This document shows, in pieces, positions 34,948 through 44,023 of a stretch of DNA of 64,000 nt; within the stretch, counting starts at the first letter, position 1; each line of letters starts with the position of its first letter. Below the pieces are notes generated by a model that saw only the letters and a program-made list of their open reading frames with translations, did no database searches and had not been told where the DNA came from. The stretch is from positions 4,209,471 through 4,273,470 of the forward strand of contig NZ_CP086111.1 of assembly GCF_016806835.2 (NCBI RefSeq), in the 5' to 3' direction. The position numbers were made by a program, and so were the translations under genes. The stretch comes from Skermanella rosea (lineage in GTDB: Bacteria; Pseudomonadota; Alphaproteobacteria; Azospirillales; Azospirillaceae).

Positions 34948-37900
34948 ATGGGAGAGACCGACGCCATGCCACGGCGCCCCCTCGCACCCGTTGCCGGTGC
35001 CGTCCCGGGCCGCAACCGCCCCACGAAAGCCCGCAAGATGCCTCAGGACGCCCCGGTCTCCGCCCTCGCCCCCATTCCGGACGTCCCCGTGCCGCCCGCG
35101 CCCGGCCCGGCGCCGGAACCCGGCCCGACATCGCGATCCGGCCGATCGCCCATGGCGGACCTGCGCTGGCCTCTGCTGACCGCCGACGCCTGCTTTCCCG
35201 CGGGAAGCGCATCCCCTGCCGACCTCGCCGCCCTGACGGCGGAACTGGGCGAGGCCTTGAGGCGGTTCTCCGCCGCGACCGACGACGATCCGTTCAGCAA
35301 CCCGGTGCAGCGGGTGGCGCTGGAGCTGTCGCGCAAGATCGAGGACGGCTCGGTCTCCTACGCGACGCTGGAGCAGCTGATCCAATACCTGTCGGCCGAC
35401 GGCTTCATCGGCCGCGCCGCCCGCCTGTCGCGCTATGTCGGGGAGATGGATCCCGAGGCCAACGCCGCGTCCCTGGCCGCCCGGATCCGCTCGCTGGCGG
35501 TACCGCCCGGCGTCGGGAAGCCGGTGCCGTTCGAGGCGTTCCGCACCCAGGTGGAGCGCGAGCTGTTCGGCATCGTCATGACCGCGCACCCGACCTTCAA
35601 CCTGTCGGGCGAGCTGATGGAGCTGCTGACCACCCTGGCGTCGGGCCGGGCCGGCGACGGCACGCCGCTGTCGGACTCGACCCGCGCCGAGCTGGTCGAG
35701 CATATGGCCGGACTGGCCCACCGTCCCGACGACGACCTGAGCCTGACCCGGGAACACACCCTGTCGCTGATCGCGATCGGCAACGTCCAGGCGGCGCTGC
35801 GCCGGCTCTACGGGATCGTCTACGCCGTCGCGGAGGAGGTCTATCCCGAGCGCTGGACCGAGCTGACGCCCAAGATGATCACGGTCGCCAGCTGGGTCGG
35901 CTACGACCTGGACGGGCGGTCGGACATCCGCTGGACCGACACGCTGCGCAAGCGCCTGATCGTCCAGGTCGGCCAGCTCCGCCACTACCGGGAGGAGGTC
36001 CGCGCGGTCCGCAGCCTCGCCTCGGCCGGGGAGGAGATCCGCCACACCCTGGACCTGCTGGAATCGCGGCTGGCGCTGGCGATCAACGAGGTGACCGACG
36101 AGATCGGCGTGTTCGGCCAGGACCCCGGCGAGGCCGGCGCCCTGCCCCACATCCAGCGCATCGCCCAGCGCATGCATGACGGCATCTCGCTGCGGCTGAT
36201 CGACAATTCCCAGGCGATCGGCCTGATCGACCGCATCATCCGGCTGGCTACCTCGGGCGGCACCGACCGCGACCCGGCGATCCGCCGGCTGTGCACCCTG
36301 CGGGCGGAGCTGGCGAACTACGGCCTGGGCATGGCGCACACCCATGTCCGGATCAACGCGACCCAGCTGCACAACGCGATCCGCAAGACCGTCGGGATGG
36401 AGACGGCGCCCGACGACCCGCGCTACCGCCAGTCCTACCTGGCGGCGCTGAACGAGTTGCTGGACAAGGTCAGGCCGCAGACGATCAATTTCGGCTCGAT
36501 CATGTCGGAGCGGACCTCGGCCAAGCGGCTGTTCATGATCGTGGCGCAGATGCTGAAATACGCCGACGCCACCACTCCCGTCCGGTTCCTGATCGCCGAG
36601 TGCGAATCCGCCTTCACGCCTCTGACCGCGCTCTACTACGCCCGCCTGTTCGGGGTCGCGGACAAGATCGACATCAGCCCGCTGTTCGAGACCGAGAAGG
36701 CGCTGGAACTGGGCAGCCGGGTGATCGACCAGCTGCTGGAGAACCCGCACTACCGGGCCTATGTCCAGGCGCGCGGGCGGCTGTGCATCCAGACCGGCTT
36801 CTCCGACGCCGGGCGCTACCTCGGGCAGACGCCGGCCTCCGCCTCGATCGAGCGGCTGCGGCTGCGCATCGCGCGGCTGTTCCCGAAGCACGGCCTGACC
36901 GGAGTGCAGCTGGTGATCTTCGACACCCACGGCGAGTCGATCGGCCGCGGCGCCCATCCCGCCGGGTTCGAGGAGCGGCTGAGCTACACCGCGACCCCCT
37001 ATTCGCTGGAGTTCCTGGCCGACAGCAAGGTGGACTTCAAACAGGAGGTCAGCTTCCAGGGCGGCGACGGCTTCCTCTATTTCGTCACGCCCGCCGGCGC
37101 CTTCGCCGTGGTCACCCGGATCCTGGAGCACATGTTCGGCGACCGGGGCGACGCCCGGAGCGACCCGTTCTACGAGGACCCGGACTACATCACCGAGTTC
37201 TTCACCACCGTGAAGGAATTCCAGGTCTCGCTGGTGAGGAACCCGGACTACGCGACGCTGCTGGGCGCCTTCGGCACCAACCTGCTGTTCCCGTCGGGCA
37301 GCCGGGCGATCAAGCGCCAGCACGACAGCGCCGACGACAGCGAGCAGGCCTCGGTCAGCCAGATCCGCGCGATCCCGCACAACGCGATCCTTCAGCAGCT
37401 GGGCCTGCCGGCCAACACGATCAGCGGCGTCGGCGAGGCGATCGGCAAGGATCCGGAGCGGTTCCGGCAGCTCTATGCCCGGTCCAGCCGGTTCCGCCAG
37501 CTGATCGGCATGGTCGAGTACGGCGCCGCGATCGCGTCGCCCGACGCGCTGCGGGCCTATGTGGACACGCTCGATCCCGGGCTGTGGCTGCTGCGCGCGG
37601 CCAAGACGCCGGACAAGGCCCGGGCGGAGGAGATGCGGCGGCTGGCGCGCTACCTGGAGGACACCCAGCTCCACGCCCGCCAGACCAAGGTCGGCCGAAG
37701 GCTGTTCGCCGACTATTGCCTGCTGCGCGACGGGCTGGGGCAGATCGAGGGCGGCGGCTGCGGGGCGCTGGTGACCCCGGCGGCGCGGGAGCAGCTGGCC
37801 ATCCTGCACGCGGTCCGGATCGCGTTGATCCACGAGATCTTCCTGCTGGCGACCCATATCCCGCAGTTCAGCAGCCAGCACAACACGACCCACGCCCGGC

Positions 37901-38142
37901 TGATGACGCGGGTGCTCCACCTGGACATCCCGACCGCCGTCAGCCAGCTGGAACGCATATTCCCCGCGACGACCGACGCCGCGGTGACCGGCGATTTCGG
38001 GGAACGAGCAACCTATGCGAGCGACGAGAGTCAGAACTACCAGCGGGAGAACGAGAACATCTTCAAGCCGATGACCGGCCTGTACGAGCTGATGCGCCGG
38101 GTCAGCGTCGGCGTCGTCCACCGCATCGGCTTCTTCGGCTGA
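34948..38142 (+). CDS. ppc: Phosphoenolpyruvate carboxylase, divergent form
   Basis: 1064 residues from the ATG at 34948; ATGs at 34966 and 35152 are alternatives because the first 70 residues are Pro-rich. E. coli Ppc has 883. The catalytic histidine is kept in MTAHPTF (H214), but other blocks have drifted: SWVGYDLDGRSDI where standard enzymes have the GGDRDGNP block, and FDTHGESIGRGAHP (R667) where they have the glycine-rich FHGRGGSxGRGG loop. The C-terminal half keeps LRAIPHNAILQ-like and ...GVVHRIGFFG parts. It should make oxaloacetate from PEP and bicarbonate, but activity is inferred. Confidence 0.75.
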   Translation: MGETDAMPRRPLAPVAGAVPGRNRPTKARKMPQDAPVSALAPIPDVPVPPAPGPAPEPGPTSRSGRSPMADLRWPLLTADACFPAGSASPADLAALTAELGEALRRFSAATDDDPFSNPVQRVALELSRKIEDGSVSYATLEQLIQYLSADGFIGRAARLSRYVGEMDPEANAASLAARIRSLAVPPGVGKPVPFEAFRTQVERELFGIVMTAHPTFNLSGELMELLTTLASGRAGDGTPLSDSTRAELVEHMAGLAHRPDDDLSLTREHTLSLIAIGNVQAALRRLYGIVYAVAEEVYPERWTELTPKMITVASWVGYDLDGRSDIRWTDTLRKRLIVQVGQLRHYREEVRAVRSLASAGEEIRHTLDLLESRLALAINEVTDEIGVFGQDPGEAGALPHIQRIAQRMHDGISLRLIDNSQAIGLIDRIIRLATSGGTDRDPAIRRLCTLRAELANYGLGMAHTHVRINATQLHNAIRKTVGMETAPDDPRYRQSYLAALNELLDKVRPQTINFGSIMSERTSAKRLFMIVAQMLKYADATTPVRFLIAECESAFTPLTALYYARLFGVADKIDISPLFETEKALELGSRVIDQLLENPHYRAYVQARGRLCIQTGFSDAGRYLGQTPASASIERLRLRIARLFPKHGLTGVQLVIFDTHGESIGRGAHPAGFEERLSYTATPYSLEFLADSKVDFKQEVSFQGGDGFLYFVTPAGAFAVVTRILEHMFGDRGDARSDPFYEDPDYITEFFTTVKEFQVSLVRNPDYATLLGAFGTNLLFPSGSRAIKRQHDSADDSEQASVSQIRAIPHNAILQQLGLPANTISGVGEAIGKDPERFRQLYARSSRFRQLIGMVEYGAAIASPDALRAYVDTLDPGLWLLRAAKTPDKARAEEMRRLARYLEDTQLHARQTKVGRRLFADYCLLRDGLGQIEGGGCGALVTPAAREQLAILHAVRIALIHEIFLLATHIPQFSSQHNTTHARLMTRVLHLDIPTAVSQLERIFPATTDAAVTGDFGERATYASDESQNYQRENENIFKPMTGLYELMRRVSVGVVHRIGFFG

Positions 38143-38197
38143 GGGGGCTTCCGCCGGGGGGGGTGCGGTCGGCAACTTCCCAGTCCGCCCGGCGTTG

Positions 38198-39175
38198 ATG
38201 CGGGATCTGGTCAGCGTCGGGAGGTCCGCCATTTCCACCTCGAATCTACTGCTCGCCCTGGTGCTCCTGGCCGCCGGGCTCACGGCTCTCTACGCGCTGG
38301 CGCGCGGGCTGCTGTGGCTTGTCCGCCGGGGCGCCCAGCGGCTCCAGGGACCGGTGAGGGTGTCGCGGCACTGGGTGCGCGAACGCCCCGTGGTGACGCT
38401 GCTCGAAAGCCGCTTCCCGCGCGCGTTCCGCTTCGTCAAGGCGCGGCTGAGCACCCGCCCGTTCACGGGACTGCCGCTGACCCTGCTGGTGATCTTCGCG
38501 ATCTATCTGGTGGCCCTGTTCGGCGGCCTGGTGCAGGAACTGCACGAGGCCGAGGAGCTGGTGGCGATGGACAACGCCGTGGACCGCTGGTTCGACGCCC
38601 ACCGGGTCGAGCCCTTCATCGGGGCCATGGTCTGGCTGACCCTGTGGGGCCAGGGGCCGACCATCACCATCGTCGGGCTGGTTGCGTCGCTGCTGTGGTG
38701 GAGCAGCAGCCGCGGCCATCTGGTCGTCCCGTTCTGGATCTGCCTGGTCGGGGCCCAGGTGACGACCTGGACCGCCAAATACGTGATCGCGCGCGAGCGG
38801 CCCGGCGCCTGGGACCTGCTGGACGAGCACAGCCCGGCCTTCCCCAGCGGCCACGCCACCGCCGCCATCTCCGTCTACGGGTTCATCGCGTACAGTGTCT
38901 GGCGCACCATCCAGACCCAGCCGCGCGCCCGCTTCGAGGTGGTGTTCTGGGGGGCCGTGGCGATCATGCTGATCGGCTTCAGCCGGATCTATCTGAGCGT
39001 CCATTTCGTCAGCGACGTCGCCAGCGGATATCTGGTTGGCGGCTTCTGGCTGGCGGTCGCCGTGACGGTGACGGAGTGGCGTACGGCCCGGCGCGACGGC
39101 AGGCGAACTCCGAATGGTCATGGCGCCGATCGGGGATCCGATCGGGGGCCGCCCCTTGACCTGATCGGGACTTAG
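38198..39175 (+). CDS. PAP2-family phosphatase, membrane protein
   Basis: 325 residues from the ATG at 38198. Phosphatase motifs are complete: KYVIARERP, PSGHATAAI and SRIYLSVHFVSDV (with catalytic His residues in the last two). Six or more membrane segments are visible, including LLLALVLLAAGLTALYALA at the N-terminus. A basic insert of about 60 residues follows this first segment. Likely substrates are undecaprenyl pyrophosphate, phosphatidic acid or PGP at the inner membrane. It follows ppc by 55 bp. Confidence 0.9.
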   Translation: MRDLVSVGRSAISTSNLLLALVLLAAGLTALYALARGLLWLVRRGAQRLQGPVRVSRHWVRERPVVTLLESRFPRAFRFVKARLSTRPFTGLPLTLLVIFAIYLVALFGGLVQELHEAEELVAMDNAVDRWFDAHRVEPFIGAMVWLTLWGQGPTITIVGLVASLLWWSSSRGHLVVPFWICLVGAQVTTWTAKYVIARERPGAWDLLDEHSPAFPSGHATAAISVYGFIAYSVWRTIQTQPRARFEVVFWGAVAIMLIGFSRIYLSVHFVSDVASGYLVGGFWLAVAVTVTEWRTARRDGRRTPNGHGADRGSDRGPPLDLIGT

Positions 39176-39206
39176 ACCAAAGTACAGCGTTACAGTCTCG
39201 TCGGGG

Positions 39207-39221
39207 ACGCTATTATAGCGT
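39207..39221 (+). promoter_or_regulatory. Palindrome over the likely -10 of the pqq promoter
   Basis: Perfect 15-base palindrome ACGCTAT-T-ATAGCGT. It contains the -10-like TATTAT (39211-39216), with a weak -35-like TTACAG at 39190-39195. The position 60 bp before pqqA fits an operator at the promoter of the pqq genes. Confidence 0.45.
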
Positions 39222-39283
39222 TCCTTACCGCGAAAAGGTGAGGCGAGTGCTGCTCGTAACATCAACCTGGAGAGGATCACGCT

Positions 39284-39361
39284 ATGAAGTGGAAGACCCC
39301 GCGCATCGTCGAGATCGCCGTCGGCATGGAAATCAACTGCTACGCCTGCGCTGAGATCTAA
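39284..39361 (+). CDS. pqqA: PQQ precursor peptide
   Basis: 25 residues, preceded by a GGAGAGG ribosome-binding site. It begins MKWKTPRIVEIAVGMEINCY and ends ACAEI. The conserved E16-x3-Y20 pair is present: these two residues are cross-linked by PqqE and become the carbon skeleton of pyrroloquinoline quinone. pqqB starts 40 bp later. The gene is too short for most gene finders and easy to miss. Confidence 0.95.
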   Translation: MKWKTPRIVEIAVGMEINCYACAEI

Positions 39362-39401
39362 GCTATCCGCCCCCGCCTGCGGTTGAAGACTGGATACGGC
39401 C

Positions 39402-40316
39402 GTGAAGATAGTTGTGCTGGGCTCGGCCGCCGGCGGTGGCTACCCTCAATGGAACTGCAATTGCGACACCTGCCGGCGCGCCCGCACCGGTGATCCGGCG
39501 GCCAAGCCCCGGACGCAGTCGTCGCTCGCGATCAGCGCCGACGGCGAGCGCTGGTTCCTGCTGAACGCGTCGCCCGACCTGCGCCAGCAGATCCTGAACA
39601 CACCCCTGCTTCACCCGCGCCACGGCAAGCGGCACAGCCCTATCGCCGGCGTCGTCCTGACCAACGGCGACGTGGACCATATCGCGGGACTGATAAACCT
39701 CCGAGAAAGCCAGCCGCTGTCGCTCTACGCGACCTCACGCATCCAAGCGGTGCTGGCCGCCAACAGCATCTTCCAGGTTCTCAACCCGGACCTCGTCGAG
39801 CGCCGCACCCTGGCGCTGAACGATCCGGTCGAACTGGTGGGCCCCGACGGCCCCAGCGGCATCCGTGTCGAGATGTTCGCCGTGCCGGGCAAAGTGGCGC
39901 TCTACCTGGAGGACGCCGCCCCCGTGCTGGACGGCGAGACCGAGGACACCGTGGGCCTCCGCATCAGCGGCGGCGGCAGGAGCTTCTTCTACGTTCCCGG
40001 CTGCGCGAAGCTGACCCCGGCATTGGCCGACCGCCTGCGCGGGGCCGACCTGCTGCTGTTCGACGGCACCCTTTGGCGGGACGACGAGATGGTCCTGAAC
40101 GGCGTCGGCAGCAAGACCGGCCGCCGCATGGGCCACATGAGCGTGTCCGGCCCCGACGGGTCGCTGGCCGCCTTCGCCGATCTAGGCATCCGGCGCAAGA
40201 TCTTCATCCACATCAACAACACCAACCCCATCCTGCTGGATGACAGCCCGGAACGCGCCGCCGTCGAAGAGGCCGGCTGGGAAGTGGGGGAAGACGGACG
40301 GGAAGTTTCGCCATGA
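39402..40316 (+). CDS. pqqB: PQQ biosynthesis protein B
   Basis: 304 residues of the metallo-beta-lactamase fold. It starts MKIVVLGSAAGGGYPQWNCN, with the C-x-C-x2-C-type metal site NCNCDTCRRAR, and has TNGDVDHIAGL as the degenerate HxHxDH motif typical of PqqB. It hydroxylates the cross-linked tyrosine of the PqqA-derived intermediate. The end overlaps pqqC by 4 bp (ATGA). Confidence 0.96.
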   Translation: MKIVVLGSAAGGGYPQWNCNCDTCRRARTGDPAAKPRTQSSLAISADGERWFLLNASPDLRQQILNTPLLHPRHGKRHSPIAGVVLTNGDVDHIAGLINLRESQPLSLYATSRIQAVLAANSIFQVLNPDLVERRTLALNDPVELVGPDGPSGIRVEMFAVPGKVALYLEDAAPVLDGETEDTVGLRISGGGRSFFYVPGCAKLTPALADRLRGADLLLFDGTLWRDDEMVLNGVGSKTGRRMGHMSVSGPDGSLAAFADLGIRRKIFIHINNTNPILLDDSPERAAVEEAGWEVGEDGREVSP

Positions 40317-41047
40317 CCGAACTGCTGAGCCAGGACCAGCTCGAAGAACGCCTGCGCGCCATCGGCGCCGCGCGCTATCACAGCCTCCACCCGTTCCACC
40401 AGCTGCTGCACACCGGCAAGCTGGATTTCGGCCAGGTGCAGGCCTGGGCGCTGAACCGCTACTATTACCAGTGCAATATCCCGATCAAGGATTCGGTCGT
40501 GCTGTCCCGCCTGACCAGCGTCGAGGACCGGCGGGCCTGGCGCCAGCGCATCATCGACCATGACGGCACCCAGCCTGGGGAAGGCGGCATCGCCCGCTGG
40601 CTGAAGCTGACGGAAGGGCTGAAGCTCGACACCGCCTATGTGGAGAGCTGCGTCGGCATCCTGCCCGCGACCAAGTTCGCGGTGGAAGCCTATGTCCATT
40701 TCGTGCGCGATCGGACCGTGCTGGAAGCGGTCGCCTCGTCGCTGACCGAGCTGTTTTCGCCCGGCATCATCCAGAACCGGGTCTCCGGCATGCTGGCGAA
40801 CTACGATTTCGTCAGCAAGGAAACGCTGGCCTATTTCAACAACCGCCTGACCGAGGCGCCGCGTGACGCCGACTTCGCGCTGGCCTACGTCAAGCGGGAG
40901 GCCCGCCGCCCCGACCAGCAGCAGGCGGTGCTGGCGGCGCTGGAGTTCAAGTGCGACGTGCTGTGGGCGCAGCTGGACGCGCTGTACCACGCCTATGTCT
41001 CCCCCGGCCACATCCCCCCGGGCGCCTTCGTGCCCGAGCGGCGCTGA
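40313..41047 (+). CDS. pqqC: PQQ synthase C
   Basis: 244 residues, normal length. The all-helical fold begins YHSLHPFHQLLHTGKLDFGQ, followed by WALNRYYYQCNIPIKD and the conserved YVHFVRDRTVLEAVASSLTELFSP. It catalyses the last step, ring closure and eight-electron oxidation to PQQ without a metal cofactor. It starts in the stop codon of pqqB and lies 3 bp from pqqD. Confidence 0.97.
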   Translation: MTELLSQDQLEERLRAIGAARYHSLHPFHQLLHTGKLDFGQVQAWALNRYYYQCNIPIKDSVVLSRLTSVEDRRAWRQRIIDHDGTQPGEGGIARWLKLTEGLKLDTAYVESCVGILPATKFAVEAYVHFVRDRTVLEAVASSLTELFSPGIIQNRVSGMLANYDFVSKETLAYFNNRLTEAPRDADFALAYVKREARRPDQQQAVLAALEFKCDVLWAQLDALYHAYVSPGHIPPGAFVPERR

Positions 41048-41050
41048 GCC

Positions 41051-41329
41051 ATGGCGACGATCACCGAGGAAAACGTGCCGCGCCTGCCGCGGCACGTGAA
41101 GTTCCGGTTCGACCAGGCCCGCGAGGCCTGGGTCGTCCTGGCCCCGGAAAAAGTCTTCATGCCCGACGAAATCGCGGTCGAGGTCCTGAAACGCTGTGAC
41201 GGCGATACCACCTTGAAGGACATCATCGACGATCTGGCGAGGACCTTCGAGGCGGAACGCGACGTGGTCGCCGCCGACGTGGTCGCCATGCTCCAGGACC
41301 TGTCCGACAAGGGGATCATCACGACATGA
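41051..41329 (+). CDS. pqqD: PQQ peptide chaperone D
   Basis: 92 residues with a winged-helix peptide-binding fold. It reads [26 protein letters not shown], then [18 protein letters not shown]. PqqD binds PqqA and presents it to PqqE. Here it is a separate gene, not fused to pqqC or pqqE. It overlaps pqqE by 4 bp. Confidence 0.96.
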   Translation: MATITEENVPRLPRHVKFRFDQAREAWVVLAPEKVFMPDEIAVEVLKRCDGDTTLKDIIDDLARTFEAERDVVAADVVAMLQDLSDKGIITT

Positions 41330-42459
41330 ACGCCCTCTCGCCGTCTCCCGCGAAGGACAGCGCCGGCAAGGCTTCTCCGGCGCCGCCGCTGGCGCTTCTG
41401 GCCGAGCTGACCCACCGCTGCCCGCTGCAATGCCCCTACTGCTCCAACCCGGTGGAGCTGGAACGCTCCGGCGCGGAGCTGGACACTGCGACCTGGAAGC
41501 GGGTGCTGACGGAGGCGGCCGAGCTGGGCATCCTTCAAGTCCATTTCTCCGGCGGCGAGCCGACAGTGCGCAAGGACCTTGCGGAACTGATCCGGCACGC
41601 GGCCAAACTCGGCTGCTACACCAACCTGATCACCTCGGGCGTGCTGCTCGACGCGGCCCGGCTGAAGGAACTGTACGACGCCGGGCTGGACCATGTGCAG
41701 CTCAGCTTCCAGGACACCGACGTCGGCAGCGCCGAGCGGATCGGCAATTTCGCGGGCGCCCAGGCCCGCAAGCTGGAAGTCGCGCGCCTGATCCGCGAGG
41801 CGGACCTGCCGCTGACCGTCAACGCCGTCGTCCACCGGCACAACCTCGGCCGGCTGGAGGAGATGATCCAACTCGCCCTGGACCTGGGGGCGGAGCGGCT
41901 GGAGGTCGCCCACGTCCAGTATTACGGCTGGGCGCTGAAGAACCGGGCGGCGCTGCTGCCGACCCGCGAGCAGCTCGACCGGGCGACCGAGGTGGTGACC
42001 GAGGCGCGGGAGCGGCTGAAGGGCCGGCTGATGATCGACTATGTCATCCCGGACTATTACGCCAAGCGCCCGAAATCCTGCATGGGCGGCTGGGGCCGCC
42101 AGTTCCTCAACGTCTCGCCGGCCGGCAAGGTGCTGCCCTGCCACGCGGCCGAGAGCATCACCGGGCTGGAATTCGACCGCGTCCAGGACCGTCCGCTGGG
42201 GGATATCTGGCGAAACTCGGCCGCGTTCCAGGCCTATCGCGGCACCGACTGGATGCCGGAGACCTGCCGGACCTGCGACCGCCGGGAGATCGACTGGGGC
42301 GGCTGCCGGTGCCAGGCCTTCGCGCTGACCGGAAAGGCAGACGCGGTCGATCCGGCCTGCGGACTGTCGCCGTTCCACGAAGAGATCTTCGCCCTTGCGG
42401 AACGGGAAGCGGGCGCGGTACCCCCGCCCTTCGTCTACCGCCGGATCGGCGGGGCGTGA
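41326..42459 (+). CDS. pqqE: PQQ radical-SAM enzyme E
   Basis: 377 residues. The radical-SAM cluster is C32-x3-C36-x2-C39 ([12 protein letters not shown]). The C-terminal SPASM domain contributes further Cys clusters ([36 protein letters not shown]). It joins E16 and Y20 of PqqA. It completes pqqABCDE; no PQQ-dependent dehydrogenase and no pqqF protease is in this window. The stop lies 1 bp from the end of the converging gene. Confidence 0.97.
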   Translation: MNALSPSPAKDSAGKASPAPPLALLAELTHRCPLQCPYCSNPVELERSGAELDTATWKRVLTEAAELGILQVHFSGGEPTVRKDLAELIRHAAKLGCYTNLITSGVLLDAARLKELYDAGLDHVQLSFQDTDVGSAERIGNFAGAQARKLEVARLIREADLPLTVNAVVHRHNLGRLEEMIQLALDLGAERLEVAHVQYYGWALKNRAALLPTREQLDRATEVVTEARERLKGRLMIDYVIPDYYAKRPKSCMGGWGRQFLNVSPAGKVLPCHAAESITGLEFDRVQDRPLGDIWRNSAAFQAYRGTDWMPETCRTCDRREIDWGGCRCQAFALTGKADAVDPACGLSPFHEEIFALAEREAGAVPPPFVYRRIGGA

Positions 42460-42460
42460 G

Positions 42461-43825
42461 TCAGGACTGCGCCGGGACCGGGCAGCGCCGTCCGGTCCAG
42501 GGCGGCGGCGCCGGGTCGGTCATGACCCCCTGGGCGCCGATGCCGGCCAGCACGATCTGGTCTTCGGCGACGAGGTCGTAGAACTGGGTATAGCCGCCCT
42601 CGAACACGATGGTGAAGCGGGTTCCCAGTTCCTTGTAGGCCGATATCGCGCGTTTCTCGTCGCCGCCGAACGTACTCCACGAGGTCTGGACGCCGTCTTC
42701 CCATTGCAGGTAGCCGATGTCGCACCGCGCGCCCCAGCGCCCGCGCAACGGGGCCGGGACGGACGGCGAGCCCGCCACCGCGCGGGCGGCCTCGAAGCGG
42801 GAGCGGGCCTCGTCGAGCCGTGACAGCGCGGTCGCGCGGTCGATCGGGTCCGGCGCCCATTCCACCCCTGGCGGCGGCTCGGCGTCGGGGCAGCGGACCA
42901 GGGTCGGCCCGCCTTCGTGCGGTCCGGTGCGGCTGCTGAAATAGGAGACCTGCCGGAGCCGGTCCGGGGCCAGCGCGCGGTAGCGCGATTCGGAGGTCCC
43001 GTCGAAGACCGTGATGTCCCCACCCTCCGTGCCGTAGAAGACCGGCCCGCCCGAGGCGAGCGCCAGCCGCGCATCGACCAGGACGCTGCTGTCCGGCTGG
43101 AAGATCAGGTAGTCGTTGGCGCAGGCCGGCGTGTCCTTCGCCCATTTGCCCAGGATCGGGGACGTGCCGGAAGCCGGTTCGGCAGGAGCCGGTTCGGCGG
43201 CCGCAGTCTCCGCCGGAGCCGGGGCCAGAGCCGGGGGCGCGGCGGCCTGGGGCAGCGCCGGCGCCAGGTTCGCGAGACGCGAAGGCTGTTCCGGCGGGCG
43301 CGGCGGCGGCCGTTCGGGCAGGTTCAGCAAGGCGGCCCCGAAGATGCCGGAAATCACGAGCCCTGCGCCGATCGCCCTGCCGGCAAGCCGCCGGCCGGGC
43401 GGCCAGAGGCGGGGCGCCGCTTTCGGGGCGGCCGCGGACCTGCCGCGGGAAAGCTTGCGCCTGGCGACCGCTCCCGGATCGTCGATCTCCGGTTCCGAAC
43501 CCAGGCGGAAGGAGCGCGGGCCATCCTCGGCGGCGTCCTCCGGGGAATGCCCTTCCGGCATCGGGGTCAGGTCGAGGACATCGTCGGCATCGATCGCTTC
43601 CTGCCCTTCCTCCTCCGGCGCTTTCAGATGCTCCCAGATCACCCGCTCGGGCCTGTCGTCCAGCCCCGGGTCGAACAGCGCGAGCCGCACGCCGTCGTAC
43701 GGGTACAGCGTCATCAGCGAATAGGCCATGCGCGCGGCGGCGATGTCGTCGGCCATCAGGCACAGGACCGACCACCTGCCTTTCTTCAGCGTCTCGACCG
43801 CGAACCTGAACCCGGCGACGTCCAT
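42461..43825 (-). CDS. Uncharacterised single-pass membrane protein
   Basis: 454 residues. The N-terminal part (1-70) is a compact alpha/beta-like domain (GRWSVLCLMADDIAAARMAYS). A basic, low-complexity linker leads to one membrane segment at about 150-168 (AIGAGLVISGIFGAALLNL). Then comes a Pro/Ala-rich spacer (170-220) and a C-terminal domain of about 230 residues with repeated GKWAKD... and GRWGARC... openings, which looks like two halves of an extracytoplasmic lipocalin-like or heme-free beta domain. I do not recognise the family. Confidence 0.75.
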   Translation of the reverse strand: MDVAGFRFAVETLKKGRWSVLCLMADDIAAARMAYSLMTLYPYDGVRLALFDPGLDDRPERVIWEHLKAPEEEGQEAIDADDVLDLTPMPEGHSPEDAAEDGPRSFRLGSEPEIDDPGAVARRKLSRGRSAAAPKAAPRLWPPGRRLAGRAIGAGLVISGIFGAALLNLPERPPPRPPEQPSRLANLAPALPQAAAPPALAPAPAETAAAEPAPAEPASGTSPILGKWAKDTPACANDYLIFQPDSSVLVDARLALASGGPVFYGTEGGDITVFDGTSESRYRALAPDRLRQVSYFSSRTGPHEGGPTLVRCPDAEPPPGVEWAPDPIDRATALSRLDEARSRFEAARAVAGSPSVPAPLRGRWGARCDIGYLQWEDGVQTSWSTFGGDEKRAISAYKELGTRFTIVFEGGYTQFYDLVAEDQIVLAGIGAQGVMTDPAPPPWTGRRCPVPAQS

Positions 43826-44023
43826 GCCGATTTTCCACCCTTACCCGCGGCAATCCATGCGGCGAGTGTCGCATATTACCTCTATCGAACGCGCTAGAAA
43901 AATTGGCGCAGCCATCGGGGTGGCGCACATGCGGCCCGCTGCAATCCTTTATAAAGGGCTAAATTCGTCTCGAATCCCACTATCAATCTTCCCTGGTCCG
44001 GCAGACGATCAAGGGCGATTTCC

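Noticed and set aside
34828-38283. An 1151-codon open frame antisense to the PEP carboxylase gene
   Set aside because: Composition is that of a shadow frame, with no recognisable domain; the sense frame has clear PEPC motifs.
43946-43957. Palindrome CCTTTATAAAGG before the cellulase gene as an operator
   Set aside because: It is short and contains a -10-like sequence without a matching -35; chance is likely.
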